64,000 nucleotides of DNA from Schistosoma haematobium (lineage: Eukaryota; Platyhelminthes; Trematoda; Strigeidida; Schistosomatidae). This document shows, in pieces, positions 40,901 to 54,700 of this stretch. The notes under the pieces were generated by a model. That model was given only the letters and a program-made list of their open reading frames with translations. It had not been told where the DNA came from and did no database searches. Position numbers and translations under genes: made by a program. Numbering within the stretch: position 1 is the first letter of the stretch; the number at the start of each line of letters is the position of its first letter. The DNA is taken from NCBI RefSeq assembly GCF_000699445.3, contig NC_067195.1, forward strand, positions 85,632,569-85,696,568, given 5' to 3'.

Positions 40901-43900
40901 AATTGATTACGAGAGTGACGCGGACCCCAATCAAGTAGTCTGCATCTACCAACATGCCTCAGATTAGAAGTTAGTGACTTCAAGTACTGATGCCAGGTTT
41001 CGGTTTGGCCGCTCCTAACTTTCTTCCAGCCGTCTCCCACACTAGTCAGTATTGCGCGTTGTGGTTATCAGTGTTCAGGCATACGAAACATGTTGCTCAA
41101 CCATCTCAGTCGATGAAGATTCACAACCTCATCAATTGATTTACCATCGTTCCTCAATACCCTGCGTCTAACCTCACTATTACTTATTCGGTTATCTCAG
41201 CAAATGCCAGCAATATTTCTAAGTCATCTGTGATCAAATACTAGTAGCTTACGAATATCTTCAACTCTAAATGGCAACGTTTTGCATCCGTAACTTTAGA
41301 TGCATTGAAAATCCTTTAAGGTTTACGTAAACATAATCAATATTGCTAAAGAAAATTATGTAAATATTTAATTTACTGAATAATTTACTAGTTAACGAAG
41401 TTATTGATTATCAAATTACGTTACGGGAACCTTTTTACGTTTGTACAGTACTACAGCTCTTGGATAAAGTTGATTGAAGTACCATTGAAAATATCAGAAT
41501 ATTATAAGATAATATTTATGAACTGCTTGTTAGCCTTTCTACGAGGAATCTAATCAAGATCTATCAGTCTACGGTTCGGTATAAGTTAGCTGGATTTTAA
41601 ACAAATAATTTTCATTACGGACAAATAGAATTTGGGAAAAATATTGGCAATACAAAAAGGGCGAGGTGACAATCATTTCCATCAACAAATTTGTGGCTTA
41701 TTACCAGTAAACAGCCATGAGCGATTACTGAACTGAACCCCGAATCCTTGATCTAGACAACAAGGAACTACACCTTTAACATAAGTTATTTTATGGTATA
41801 GAGAGATCATAACTTTATATCGTAGTGCCTAACTGACTTATAGCCGATAATAGAAACTCAACCAGTCATAAGCTCTTGGCTAAATATCTGGAATTTACTT
41901 CAGAGCCATTCACTCATAAGTATATAATTACTGTAAAAGGTTTGACTATATCTATAAAAACCACCTAGTACAGGACTCACTTCTCAGTTACCAAGTAAAA
42001 CCCATTCCAAGAGGCGAGTACTTAATGAAGTGTACTAGCAATGGAATCCAAATAACTCATTATTAGTCTTGGTTAATATTAGAAGTTCAATTTCCCTCTA
42101 CTAGACAATAATTAATTTGATACTATAAAGTTTGTCTTTAAAAACCACAATGTCTGGATGTTTTAATGATTGGAAACATTTATAGAAAAATATGGGTATC
42201 CTAAAACAAAGTAATTTATTAACTCACTCTGAAGGTTTCTCGTGAATCTTTCCATACATTACCCAGATTCCAGTGCTTTTCAGTATAATAAAATAATGAA
42301 ATGATTGGCCAAGCGTTTGCTTCCTTTAGGTTTCCAAATGCCCTGGTACGGTCGAGAGTGAGGAGAGTCCGCTCTACCTCTCCAAATGCTTTCACATGGC
42401 CATGTGCATACAACCACAGACAGGGAAGTCTTATTCACTGCCTTCTGACGGCATTACTGTCATTTACAAAATTGAGGGGACGAAAAGCGAATGTCCGACT
42501 CTTTAACCGGGTTGGTGGACACAGAGAGTCCACTTAGGGGAGTCGGAAAACCCTGGGCTTTAGGATCCTAAGGAAACAAATGGCGTATGAACCAATCATT
42601 GGTCACTGGCTACCATGGGAATACATCTCCTTACGATGCTGCACTGCCTTGTGGGTCAGTCCTTTAGGTCGAAGTCTCCGGGCGTGTCTCCCTAAGAAAA
42701 CTACCGATTTGGGTTTTGGAACCTGGGCAGTATCCCAGGCCTTACATAAATCGAATGATTTATGGGCGCATATCTGTTTGGTGCCTTCTTGTACCAGTGT
42801 TTATGTGTTTAAGTAAGTAAAAGTAAGTTATTTCTTCTATGAGCTGCCTCTCAACAAAAGCCACTACTTTTTGGATGCATTATCTATTAAAACCTTCCCA
42901 TCTTCAGTATATGCAAGATTTGAGATTAATACAATATTCCAAGCGCATATGTTCATATCACATAATGAGTCTTCTGATAAACTCAATGATATAACTATAA
43001 AATCATAAAAACTGATTCCCAAACATTGGATTTGTTACATTTTCAGTGTTGATGCCACTATAATTTTCTATATGGCTCAATGAAACTCATTTATACTTAT
43101 GAAATGATTTATCTCGAAATCAACAGATTTTAGAAGCTCTATCATTGTGACCTATCAGTGGGAATACCTAACTCATCTTAAGTCACAATTTCATTTTTGT
43201 TACCTATAATGGATACAGATATTTGTTTCAAATAGGTGGAAGATATACATCCTAATGATGATATAACTTAGTTAATTTCCTATCGATTTAGTTTTCCCAC
43301 TTAAAAGTACTTTTCTTAAAACAATGTAACTATTTATTTAATATAACTGATGACAATGATGGATGTATCGCTCACTTTTGTGGATTAGTTGAATTTAGAC
43401 ATTAACACCACCAAATGCCGGCCAGACCATTGGTCTAGTGGTTAAGCGCTTGCTCGCGAGACTGATAGATCCTGGGTTCGAATCTCGCGAGGCGGGGTCG
43501 TAGATGCGCACTACTGAGGAGTTCCACAATAGGACGAAACGGCGGTCCAGTACTTCTAGGTTTTCTATGGTGGTCTAGCTTCAATTGGCTACTCATGATC
43601 TCAACTATTAGAAATTATTTATCTATTTGTTTTTTCATATGTTAATAAGTTTTTTTTCATATCTCTAGAGTAATAAAATTCGAAAAGGAATATATGGTTA
43701 AAGCGGAGAAGGCAGCTGAACTTCAAAAGCAAATCAATGAAATGCTTGAAAAGATTGAAAATTTAAATTTATCAAATAAGTATGTAATGATCAGTTTTTA
43801 ATTTTAATTTTAATTAAATTAAACGTATACAGTCCTAGAGGGACCTTCGACTCTGAGACGCAGGTACCTCCAAATGACGAGTCCGAAATAGGACAGAACA

Positions 43901-45759
43901 CGTGTCCTGTATTCCACTGTTAGTCACTACCCATCTTTGTTTATAATGCTTATGAATTAAGGCAAAATCGAGGCAATACGCACAGTATGCACATATGCCA
44001 ATAAGAGACTGATCGAATGCAGTCCTAAACATCAATGGGAAGATTCAAGTAAAACAGTATCAAGTGAATTTAAATACAGTGGTTTATAATTTTCTTTCAA
44101 GTTATAATATTGATAAATAGTGTGTGATCTAACGACTATTTTGATACTAAGCAAAGATAGATAGTGGTAAGTAGTGGAATCCAGAACTCGCGTTCCGTCC
44201 TATTTGGGACTTGTCAGATGGATGTACCTGAACCTCAGAGTTGATGTTCACTATGGGACTCGAACTCAGTGCCGTTCGCTTCGAACGCTATCTCGTTATC
44301 CACTTAGCTACTAAGTCCTGATAGTCAATTGCTTCTGCAATGGGGTAAAGTTTTAAATTCACTTAGTACTGTTTACTTGAATGTTTCCATTGATGTTTAG
44401 AACTGAATTTGATCAGTTTTTTCGATACTTAGTTCATTCAAAGTTGACTTGTAATGAAATATTGAATTATCCATGATCAGATATTTGATGGGATATCAGT
44501 TTCCGCTTATTGTTAAGCCTACTTTTATCATTATTATTGGCTTTTATCAATATTATATTTTTGGTACAATATAGAATATTCAGCATGAAGTATTTCAACA
44601 AGTTTTACTTTTCTTATTTCTTGAACAATCCTGACGACAAATATTGAATGATCGCTAGATAGATGTTAGCAGTTCAGCAATCGACATCTGATTAATGTAT
44701 ATTCATTTCGATGCATATTTCCAGCAACCACACTGTCTCCCATTTGGCTCTTTTGTAACTTGTACAGTGAAATGTTGTAAACTTTTCACAAATACACCTG
44801 ACTAGGTTGTAAATCACCAGGGTAGATGATCTATATCGAATGACTGGGGGCCTATTAAAGTTAAACGGGAATAGTGTGACGAACCAGATAACGTCAAAGT
44901 CATACCTTGCGGTCAGCACCTTATGTGGATTACCCCATCGACGCATCGAGGTACTATAGATGCTTTAAAGACTGTAAAACACAAAGGACGTTATTACAGA
45001 AATATATTAGTTAAAGTAGATACAAGCGAAAGTAAGACCATCACTGCATAGGCCAATCCATGGCGTACGATCAACTGACGCGCGTTGGTTGTCCTTGACC
45101 TTGACAGGAATCAACTATCAGTTCAATATTCAGTGACCCAACTGCCAGATGAGTTGGCTAAGGCTTAGTGACATTTCACTGGCCCTACAAAGTTATGCGA
45201 TTAATAGCCATAATGATGTATTAAAAACAACAAGAAAACATATAACTTGTTGAAATATCTAGATGGTAGGAAGGTACAGGTAACCTAGATGTTCAAGCAA
45301 ACCGCTTGAGTGATAAAGTAACAAAAAGCAGATATTTCATGATACCACAATATCCGGTTTAGTGATTACAGTGTATTCTGCAATTACTGGTGATTGATTA
45401 AACTATAAAACATTAAACATAGAATATAATTGCTAAAAATAGGTTCATTTTAATTAATGGATAATAATTGTATCATAAATTAATCTTGATGTTAAAACAA
45501 GAACTTAAAGTGTCAGTTTGAGTTTCCCCTGAAGTCACCTATAATCAAATATTTAATGATATCACTTATAATCCCTTTTTTTCTATGTATTTTCTAGCTG
45601 CTATATGCTTGATATAAGTGTATTACCACAAATTAGAGTAGTGCTCCGTTAATCCGATCTTCAATAGACATTTAAGTATCCTAAGATTCATATATATCAC
45701 ATGGGTTCCTTATTTATGTACATAAAGGTTTTTGTTTCCTATTTTAACCAGTCAATGCA

Positions 45760-45794
<35 letters not shown>

Positions 45795-48700
45795 CGGCCT
45801 GTCTGAATATCTGGGCTATCTGTTCCTGTGATCTAGATATTTCAGCAGGTTACCTGTTTCAGAGGAATGTTTATTTATTATTTATCTGAACACATAGATA
45901 CTGGTACAAGAAGGCACCAAATACATACGCGCCACACAAATCTCATTTGATATATGTGAGGGCTGTGATGCTGCCCGGGTGCCCAAATTCAAACCGGTGG
46001 TTTTCTTAGGAAGACACACCCGGAGACTTCAACCTAAAGATCTAATCTACAAGGCAGTGAAGCAAAATAGGGCGATGCAGTCCCATGGTAGCCAGTGATC
46101 AACGATTGGTCCATATGCCATTTGTTTCCTTAGAATCCTGGAGCCCACATTCACCATTAGTTTGAAATCAGCGTTTCTCGACTCCCTTGAGTGGACTTTC
46201 TGTGTCCACCAACCCGATCAAAGAGTCGGACATTCGCTTTTCGTCCCCTCAATTTCGTAAACGACAGTGATGCCGCGAGAAGGCAGTCAATAGGACTTCT
46301 CTGTCTGTGGTTGTATGCACATGGTCATGTGAGAGCATTTGAAGAGGGAGAGTTGACTCTCCTCACTCTCGACCGTGCCAGGGCATTTGGGGGCAGAGAG
46401 GAATGTGGTGAATATTATAGTAATATAATAGTTGAATTTATGAGTCAATTAAAGCTAGACCATCATGGAAAACCTGGAAGCACTAAAGGGCCGTTTTGTC
46501 CTAGTATGGGACTCCCCAGCAGTGAGCATTCACGATCTCGCCCCCCGCTAGATTCGAACCCAGGATCCATCGGTTCTGAGAATTCTATATTGTACCAAAA
46601 AATTGAATAAAGCCACTAATATGTATAGTTGAATGTGTTCATCTTGTATACTCACCACATAACAGTGTTAAGGTAAACACCATGTGAGTGATCATTCAAA
46701 TTGAATCCATGATTGAAGAGACTAGATGGATGATCCATAAATTTAATAATACTGTTACTTACTAAATGTTTGTTACAGAATATCAGCTTTGATGGATTTG
46801 ATATTGAAATAATATATATGAACTACTTCTATTTAACACCATTATCCAGTGACTAGAATAGAAATCTAAGTTGTGTGACTTTCTGGTTAGATTCCCTTGA
46901 GTGCTAGTATGTTACTTATTACTTGCCAGATCTTATACTAAACACATAAAACTTCGAGATGGTGGCGAAGATTTGTAGCTCAGGTGGATGATTTTGATGG
47001 AGTTTTGTTCTCTGAGCTGGATGGTTTGGTCAACATAAAACTTCATTTATTAGGTACAATAAAAGAGATTATTGACATTTCTATACAATCAGTCAGTTTT
47101 GTTATTACAAACTATTCATGTAGATAGTGCAATATCGACTTTTGAATTATACCTTACATTTATTATTGTCCCATCAAACCAGTTTTGAATAAAGAAGGAA
47201 CGAATCGAGCACGAAGAAATTTCTCCTCAATTAGTTTTTCACCATGGCTCTACATTAATATCTATATCTATATGATATACAATAATGAAATAATACTCAT
47301 CGAGTGGATACGTTACGTAATAGTTACATAATGATATATCGATTATAAATTGAGTAATTAGAAGGAAGAGGAGATAATAATAATCCATAATCACGCTAGA
47401 CCGGTGAGTCCTAGGTTCGAATCCCGCAGGGCTAGATCGTGAATGGGCACTAATGAGGAGTTTCATACTTAGACGAAACGGCTGTTCAATGCTTCTAGGT
47501 TTTCTATGGCAATCTAGCTTTAATTGACTCATGAATTCAACTATTGAATAATCAAAGTAATTCTTCGAAAATCAAACGATTCCTACGTTGCATAATATAA
47601 AAAAGAGAAGAAGGAACTAATGAAATATTTTGATGAATAATCAGTAGTATAGTAGTCATGTAAAAATCAAGAGACGAATGTTGAGAATAAGTAAAATACA
47701 AAAAAATGGAAGAAATACAACGATAGTTTATCAAAGTTCTGCTTTAAACTCTGCTATACCGGTAGCCAAGGTAGCGAGAGTGATTGTACAAACTTCTTTT
47801 GGATGCTGCAAAGGTTAGGTTTGTGAACATGGATGGAAATGGCTTCAGTTATGTTCAAAAGACAAACTCGTAAACGATGTGACAAATTCGATGGAATATG
47901 GTAGATAACCTTAAAAGTTTTATTCAATTAAACTTGATGACCTGTGTGCACCAAGTGAACGAGAATAGAACTTTTAATCACTCTTACCTGTCTTTTGCTC
48001 AACCATAAGGGATGGTGTTCTGTTATACGATGACGAATTCGCTCAATTGTACATCCTATATAACTGGCTGCAAAGGAACAGTTGAATTGGTGAACACACA
48101 TAGATGTTTTTGATTGGGATCATGAACCGATTGATGTTAGACCATCTTTGGAAACCTAGAAGCACTGGACGGCCCTTTCGTCCTATTGTGGGACTCCTCA
48201 GCAGTGCGCATCCACGACCCCGCTCGCGGGATTCGAACCCAGGGCCTTTGGTCTCGCGCGCGAACGCTTAACCTACTGGACCACTGAGAGGGCATCCAAT
48301 GGTGATAGTGTCTAACATAGATGTCATGAATTCAGTTAATCTGTCTTTATTAACCGTTCTTATTATGTGTCAGTTGTAGAAGACGGCATGACATAGTTTA
48401 AGTCACTTCTTCAAAGAGTAAAGTAGTGAATAAATTAAACTAATGTAACATTAATTAATAACATTTTCAAACTACGTTTTCTTTAATTTGAAGAGAGCAA
48501 GAACTAAGATTCTAGCAGATTAGTATGAATACATTTCATCTCATCTTGTTCCCAACAACTGCTTACGACCTATGATATTTAAAAATCATAATTGACATAT
48601 TGAGTTTAAATTACTTACATGAGAGGCTTTGGTTAGAAGTTATATTGAACATACATTCCTTCTTTATTTACTAAATGTTAAAATGGCATTGGTGGAGTTT

Positions 48701-51700
48701 TGTTCTCTGAGCTGGATGGTCTGGTCGTGACCAAATCATCCACCTGAGCTACAAATCTTCTCCACCATGTTAAAATGACAGTTTTGAATAAATAGTTACT
48801 GTAAAGGTTAATTCCCTATCTTCTTTCTCTTCTCTTCTAGAAGTGTAATAGATAATTTAAAACAACAAGCAGAAATTATCAATGACCAGTTAGCCAATGC
48901 ACGTAAAGAAAGGTAATATCGCTCTATACTCATGATTATAAATGTTCAATTAGTCAATATGATTCAAGTGTATTATTATATATCAATAAAGATTTTAGTG
49001 GCTCGGGATCTGATTTCAGTTATATCGTATGTTTGTTTGCTGTCGAAATAGATATATCCCCATATATAATCATCGACTTAGATCGCGTTAGTGAATAACG
49101 GAATTAAATAAGTCAAATACAAGAATGGATTTTTGAATATGTATACTTACTTCACTCATTGATTTGAACAAACAATCAGAGAATGAAGTGAAGCGAAACG
49201 ACACGAAATGGAGATGGCGGATAAACCAACTCTCTTGAACCAAGCGTTAGTCAATATTTACAGTCACATAAAAACAAGCTACTGACATGTGTTGAGTAGG
49301 ATAAGAAGAGCACACACATATGCGCTCATATAAAAATAGTCAAGGTTGATAAGTGAATAATTAACATGATCAATGTGTGACTCAAGTAGAATGAATAGAT
49401 TGGCCTGTCCAAAAGCTAGAATAAGTTAATATAGGTTTAACATAGTAACCGACACTACAAAGTCTATTTCAAAATGATAAGAACAAATTCATAAGTATCT
49501 ATTGAAGGCTATGATGTACATTCTCAGGGTTAACCTACATTGAAATGTGATATTTTTCCATCATCAACTACGGCGAGACTATAATTTATGGACGAACCAA
49601 TCAGATTTAGGATAACAGGTCTTAAATTTTGGCGCGAGATTCATTCACCCATTTGGCTAAATTGGATCCTGGCACTTTAGCTGTGATGAAAACCCTATAT
49701 CTAATCCCTAATCCTGACCATCAACTATAAATCATAATCCTTATTTTTCAAACTGCTTTATAACCCTTTATTTAGCCCTAGTAAGTAGGTTAACACCCTC
49801 AAGGTCACTTTAGCGTCGCTCAAAAGTCGTCCATAAATTATAGTCTCACCTCAACCACTACTATCCTTGTTGTATCAATATAAGTGATTTGTCATTGTTA
49901 AACAATATTAGATACCCTGACTAACAAAAAGATGAACAGTTTGTTTTGAACAACACCCAACACACTAATAAAGACATTGTGATACATGAGATCGATGCAT
50001 AAGTTACTGAAATCTGTGTATGAACCAGTAAACATTGAGTAAACAGTTAAAAGGCTAATTTATTTCTGATTTAGCATACTTTATTTTTTATCAAATACAG
50101 TATTAAATGAATGATTCAGTCAGTCACTTACAACGTAGGACCAGGCACATATATTCATCGGTTCAAGTTGCCATACCTCATTAGCACAACAAGATGAACA
50201 CCAAATTCATAGAAGTAGTTAATTAAATGGTGGTAATATATAAAAGAAAGATTTCATATAAGGATATAATACAGGAAGAAAGAAAGATATAAAGCAATTT
50301 TAATCTCATAGTTTAAGGGAAGATAGAGACTGTATACACCTACACCATTGTGATCAATTCTCAGCCATGTCACCAAGAGTCTCCAACCATTGATTACGAT
50401 AGTCACGCGGACCCCAATCAAGTAGTCTGCATCTACCAACATAGCTCAGATTAGAAGTTAGTGACTTCAAGTACTGATGCCAGGTTTCGGTTTGGCCGCT
50501 CCTAACTTTGTTCCGGCCGTCTCCCACACTAGTCAGTATTGCGTATCGTGGTTATCGGTGTTTAGGCATACGTAACACGTGACCCAACCGTCTAGGCTGA
50601 TGAAGATTTACAACTACATCAACTGATTTACCATCATTCATGAATGATTTGTTTTCTAGAATATCCCAGTTGATACCAAAAATGAATTGTTACGTCATAC
50701 TCGCTTTTATTTGTAAGAAACACTAGAAGTAATGTAAATAAATAAAGGATCGTTTCATTAATGACGGTATTGATTGAAAGCAACAAATTTAATAAGGAAT
50801 AATTTGACATTCTAATATTGGAAGAAATTTTTTTTAAAAAAAAGCTTAAACTTAATCTTGAATGAACTGATTCTCATCACTCGATCCAAATGAATAACAC
50901 TGTAATATACTTCACTGATGATCTAACCAGATAGCAACTGATTTCCTGTTGGAGCGAGAGATTTATGTCAATTTACTTTACTTAATCCTGTTACCCATAA
51001 TGGAAGATAGACCACAGACTAACCTTGTCCCGGATCTTTCTTTCTAGTTCTATCTAATTGTTGCTCATTTTTCTCATGTCTATCTCCATTTCTCGGTGTA
51101 TTGTGTTCTTTGGTTTTTCTTTTCTTCTTTGGCCTTGAGGAATCCGAATGAAGGCTTGCCTTATGACGCAGTTGAGTGCTTTCCTCAGTGTCTGTCTTAT
51201 CTACTTCCAACGCTTCTTATTAATTTCTTCCTCTACTAGAATCTGGTTTGTTCTCTCCTACAGTAGGTTATTGCTGATAATTTCTGGCCAACGGATCTGA
51301 GGTATTTTGCGTAGACAACTATTAATAACCATTCAGAATAGAAAGTTCGAATAAAGCTGTTGTCTAGTTTTATCCTGTATGTCATATGTCATCGTTAATC
51401 TAGAACTTATTTAGGGCTGATCCAAGTTATGTTTGCCTTGAGTTCAGAAAAGAAGTTTGAAACTATTAGAATGAATCAAATCAGTAGTCGATAACTTTGA
51501 TTTATCTATTCCCATTTCATTTATCAATCCATATTACTTAATGGTGTACTCAGTGTTTAGTGTCTTCTAACCACAGATACTTATCATTAAATAGCACTAA
51601 TTCATAATGCTAAAATTGTATACTATATATTATTCGTTTCACACACTTATTTATATTTCAATAGTTGAGATTATGAGTCAGTTGAAGCCAGACCAACATG

Positions 51701-54700
51701 AAAAACCTAAGGAGTCGCACAATGGGACGAAACGACCGTCCAGTGCTTCCAGGTTTTCCATAGTGGTCTAACTTCAACTGACTCATGAATTCAACTATTG
51801 AAATTACTATACTATCCACGTTAAACCCTTCTGATATTTATTTCTATGTAAACAATAATAATAATAATATTAATAATAATAATAATGATAATAATAATAA
51901 TAATAATAATGGTAATTCTATTCATTAAAGAGTTCAATTACAACGTAAACAACGTAAAATTCATAAACAAATTGGTAGTTTTAATGATGAACAAAATTTA
52001 TTTGTACGAAAATATCAACGTCGTATTAATGAAACAAAAAATAAAATAAATTTACTTTTAAAACAAGTAAGTAGATATACTACTTATTTACTGATATATA
52101 ATATTCTATGTATTTATTTTAATTATAATATGTTACATATGTAAGTGATCATGGCGTGTAGTTATCAAACGAGATATTATCATACAGTTGTTTAGTGCCA
52201 TTTTATTAATTGTCACTGGGCTTGGAGTCCTTCTGGGGCTACTGCCGGTCCCAAGCCTGGATATAGAAGGAGGGTTGAGCATGGGGTAAGCGAACACATC
52301 CTGTCGAAAACTAACTCGCTAAGAAAACGCTAACCAGAAAAAATAATTCAAAAGCATTTAAACTCTGCCTTGGGAGTTAGAAGGTCTTCATTTAGAAGAG
52401 TTATTACGCCTCATGATGAAAGCCAAGTTCCTTCGGAATTCACGAGCCTGATACCCTTTTTGACAAACAGAGCAACCATAAATCTGAGTACATGGAATGC
52501 TTGTACAATGTGGGAGACCGGGAGAGTCATCCAAATCGCTGATGAAATGAAAAGATACAATAATTGTCTCGCTATAGTGGAAAATGTATTGATTGTGGTT
52601 GAAATTTACTATTGGATGCACAGCCAATGGTTTTAATAGTTAATTGTTTGATGAAGAACTTTGAAAATCTTGCATCCGATCCAACTATATTGGTAGATCC
52701 AGACTATTTGATTGAGGTCCGCGTGACTACCGTAACAAGTGGCTGGAGACTGTGGTTGACATGGCTCAGAATCGATCACAATAGTTTAGGTGTATACACT
52801 CTCTGTCTTCCCTTAAACTATGAGAATAAAATCGCTTTATATCTTTCTTTCTACCAACTAATTCTTTCTTCCTGTACTATATCCTTATCTGCAATCTTTC
52901 TTTTATATATTACCACCTCTGAATTAACTACTTTTATGTATCCGGTGTCCATCTTGTTGTGTTAATGAGGTATGGCAACTTGGACCGATGCATATATATG
53001 CCTAGTCCTTTGTTATAGCTGACTGACTGACTCGATCTAACTAAGATACACTTTTGACGAGCACAACTTATAAAATTAATCAGTCTTCATAAAATTCCTT
53101 TTAATTCGGTAATGATTTCCCAGGACAAGGTTGAATGGAGAGTACTGGTCGTTAGCCTATGCTTCTTGATGAGAGGTAATAGACGTAAGTAAGTATCATT
53201 CATCTATACAAACTGTATAATCTAGAGCAGATGTGTATCTGTTCAAATGATCATAATTCAAATTACGGTGATATAATGAATATGATCAATTAAAGACGAA
53301 AATGGTTAAAAAATCTCAATTGTGAAATTCTTTGGTTGATAAATGTGAAATAGAACTCCCATCACTTAAAAAAGGTTATGCACCCGATCCTTTTATAATA
53401 CGAACAAAATTGGGATATGTTACCTATGTTTATTTTAAAGTAAATAACCTTTAGTTTTTCAACATATATCTATTCCAACTAACCTACAATACTAAGTGTT
53501 TTATCAAATATATATACAATATACAATTCTACTTGATTTATTAAACAAACTGTTATGTCCCGATAAGAATAAGGAATGGTAACTTTTACGATCCAGTTAT
53601 GGACACATACTATGCTTACACTTTTATCGTATAATTGTTAAATAACTAAACTGTTCATATTCGTGTTCCTCTTGGTATATACATAAGATTTAACCTTTCA
53701 TAACACTTACCACACCTTTATTTGTCTCGTTCAAATTGAATCTGGGTTATTTACTCGCTTTGTTCATGGTTGTTCAGTCAATGAAACATAGATATTGATA
53801 ATGTGGAAAATTAAAATATAAACTATTTTGTTGAAATAAGATCAGTGAAAAATGTGTTACATGGAAACATCATCTTGAATGGAATGATCACAAAGCTTTC
53901 AAATTAAACTATCCAGCTTATGAAAAAACACGGCACCAACGAAAAGCATCCACTGTAATTAAATCTCTTCTGAATCATTTCAATATAGTGTTTAATGGTG
54001 TTGGAGTAGGTTGGAAGAAAGCTAGGGGAGGTAAGATCAAAATATGGCACAAATCCATGAAGTCATTGACAATTGGTTGGGATCGGCGAGACGATAGCAA
54101 CCGATGGTTAGAGACCGTGAATGACATGGCTCGAAATCGCTGGCAATGGTGCAAATGCACCATTATCTCTATTTTGCTCTTTCCAAATTTACTTCACTCG
54201 ATTATACTCATTGTGTAATGTCTTCAAACCGTAATCTTTCCGATTATTACATATACTTTTACCACCTCTACCACAATGGGATTTGAATCGACAGCTGCAT
54301 CTCTGTACTAATGTGTTATGGCGACTTGAACTGATGTACGTTTGTACGAAGTTCTACGTTATTGCTGACTGACCGATAGTGTCTATATATCACTCACTAT
54401 CAAATGTTTACAGTAAACTATGTAAAATTAACAAAAAACTATCAAATCACATACAAATACGCAACACTGAATACATAACAATTCTGTACTTATTATCAAC
54501 TTGTATATTAAGTACGGAGTCATTTGATCGACTTAGATCCATCCAACTTGTGTGAAGCTGATGATTGTTTTAAGATGAAACCTCAAACTTAGTAATGGAA
54601 AGTTGAACACTTCAATCACTAAACTATTATGTATATCAATAGTATAGTATAGTACAGTAACGTATAGTATATAAGCATAATGAATTGTAACTTTTGGGAT

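Noticed and set aside
43430..43500. tRNA gene
   Set aside because: Box A and box B-like sequences are present but the segment lacks a full cloverleaf and recurs as the head of the beta SINE at many places.
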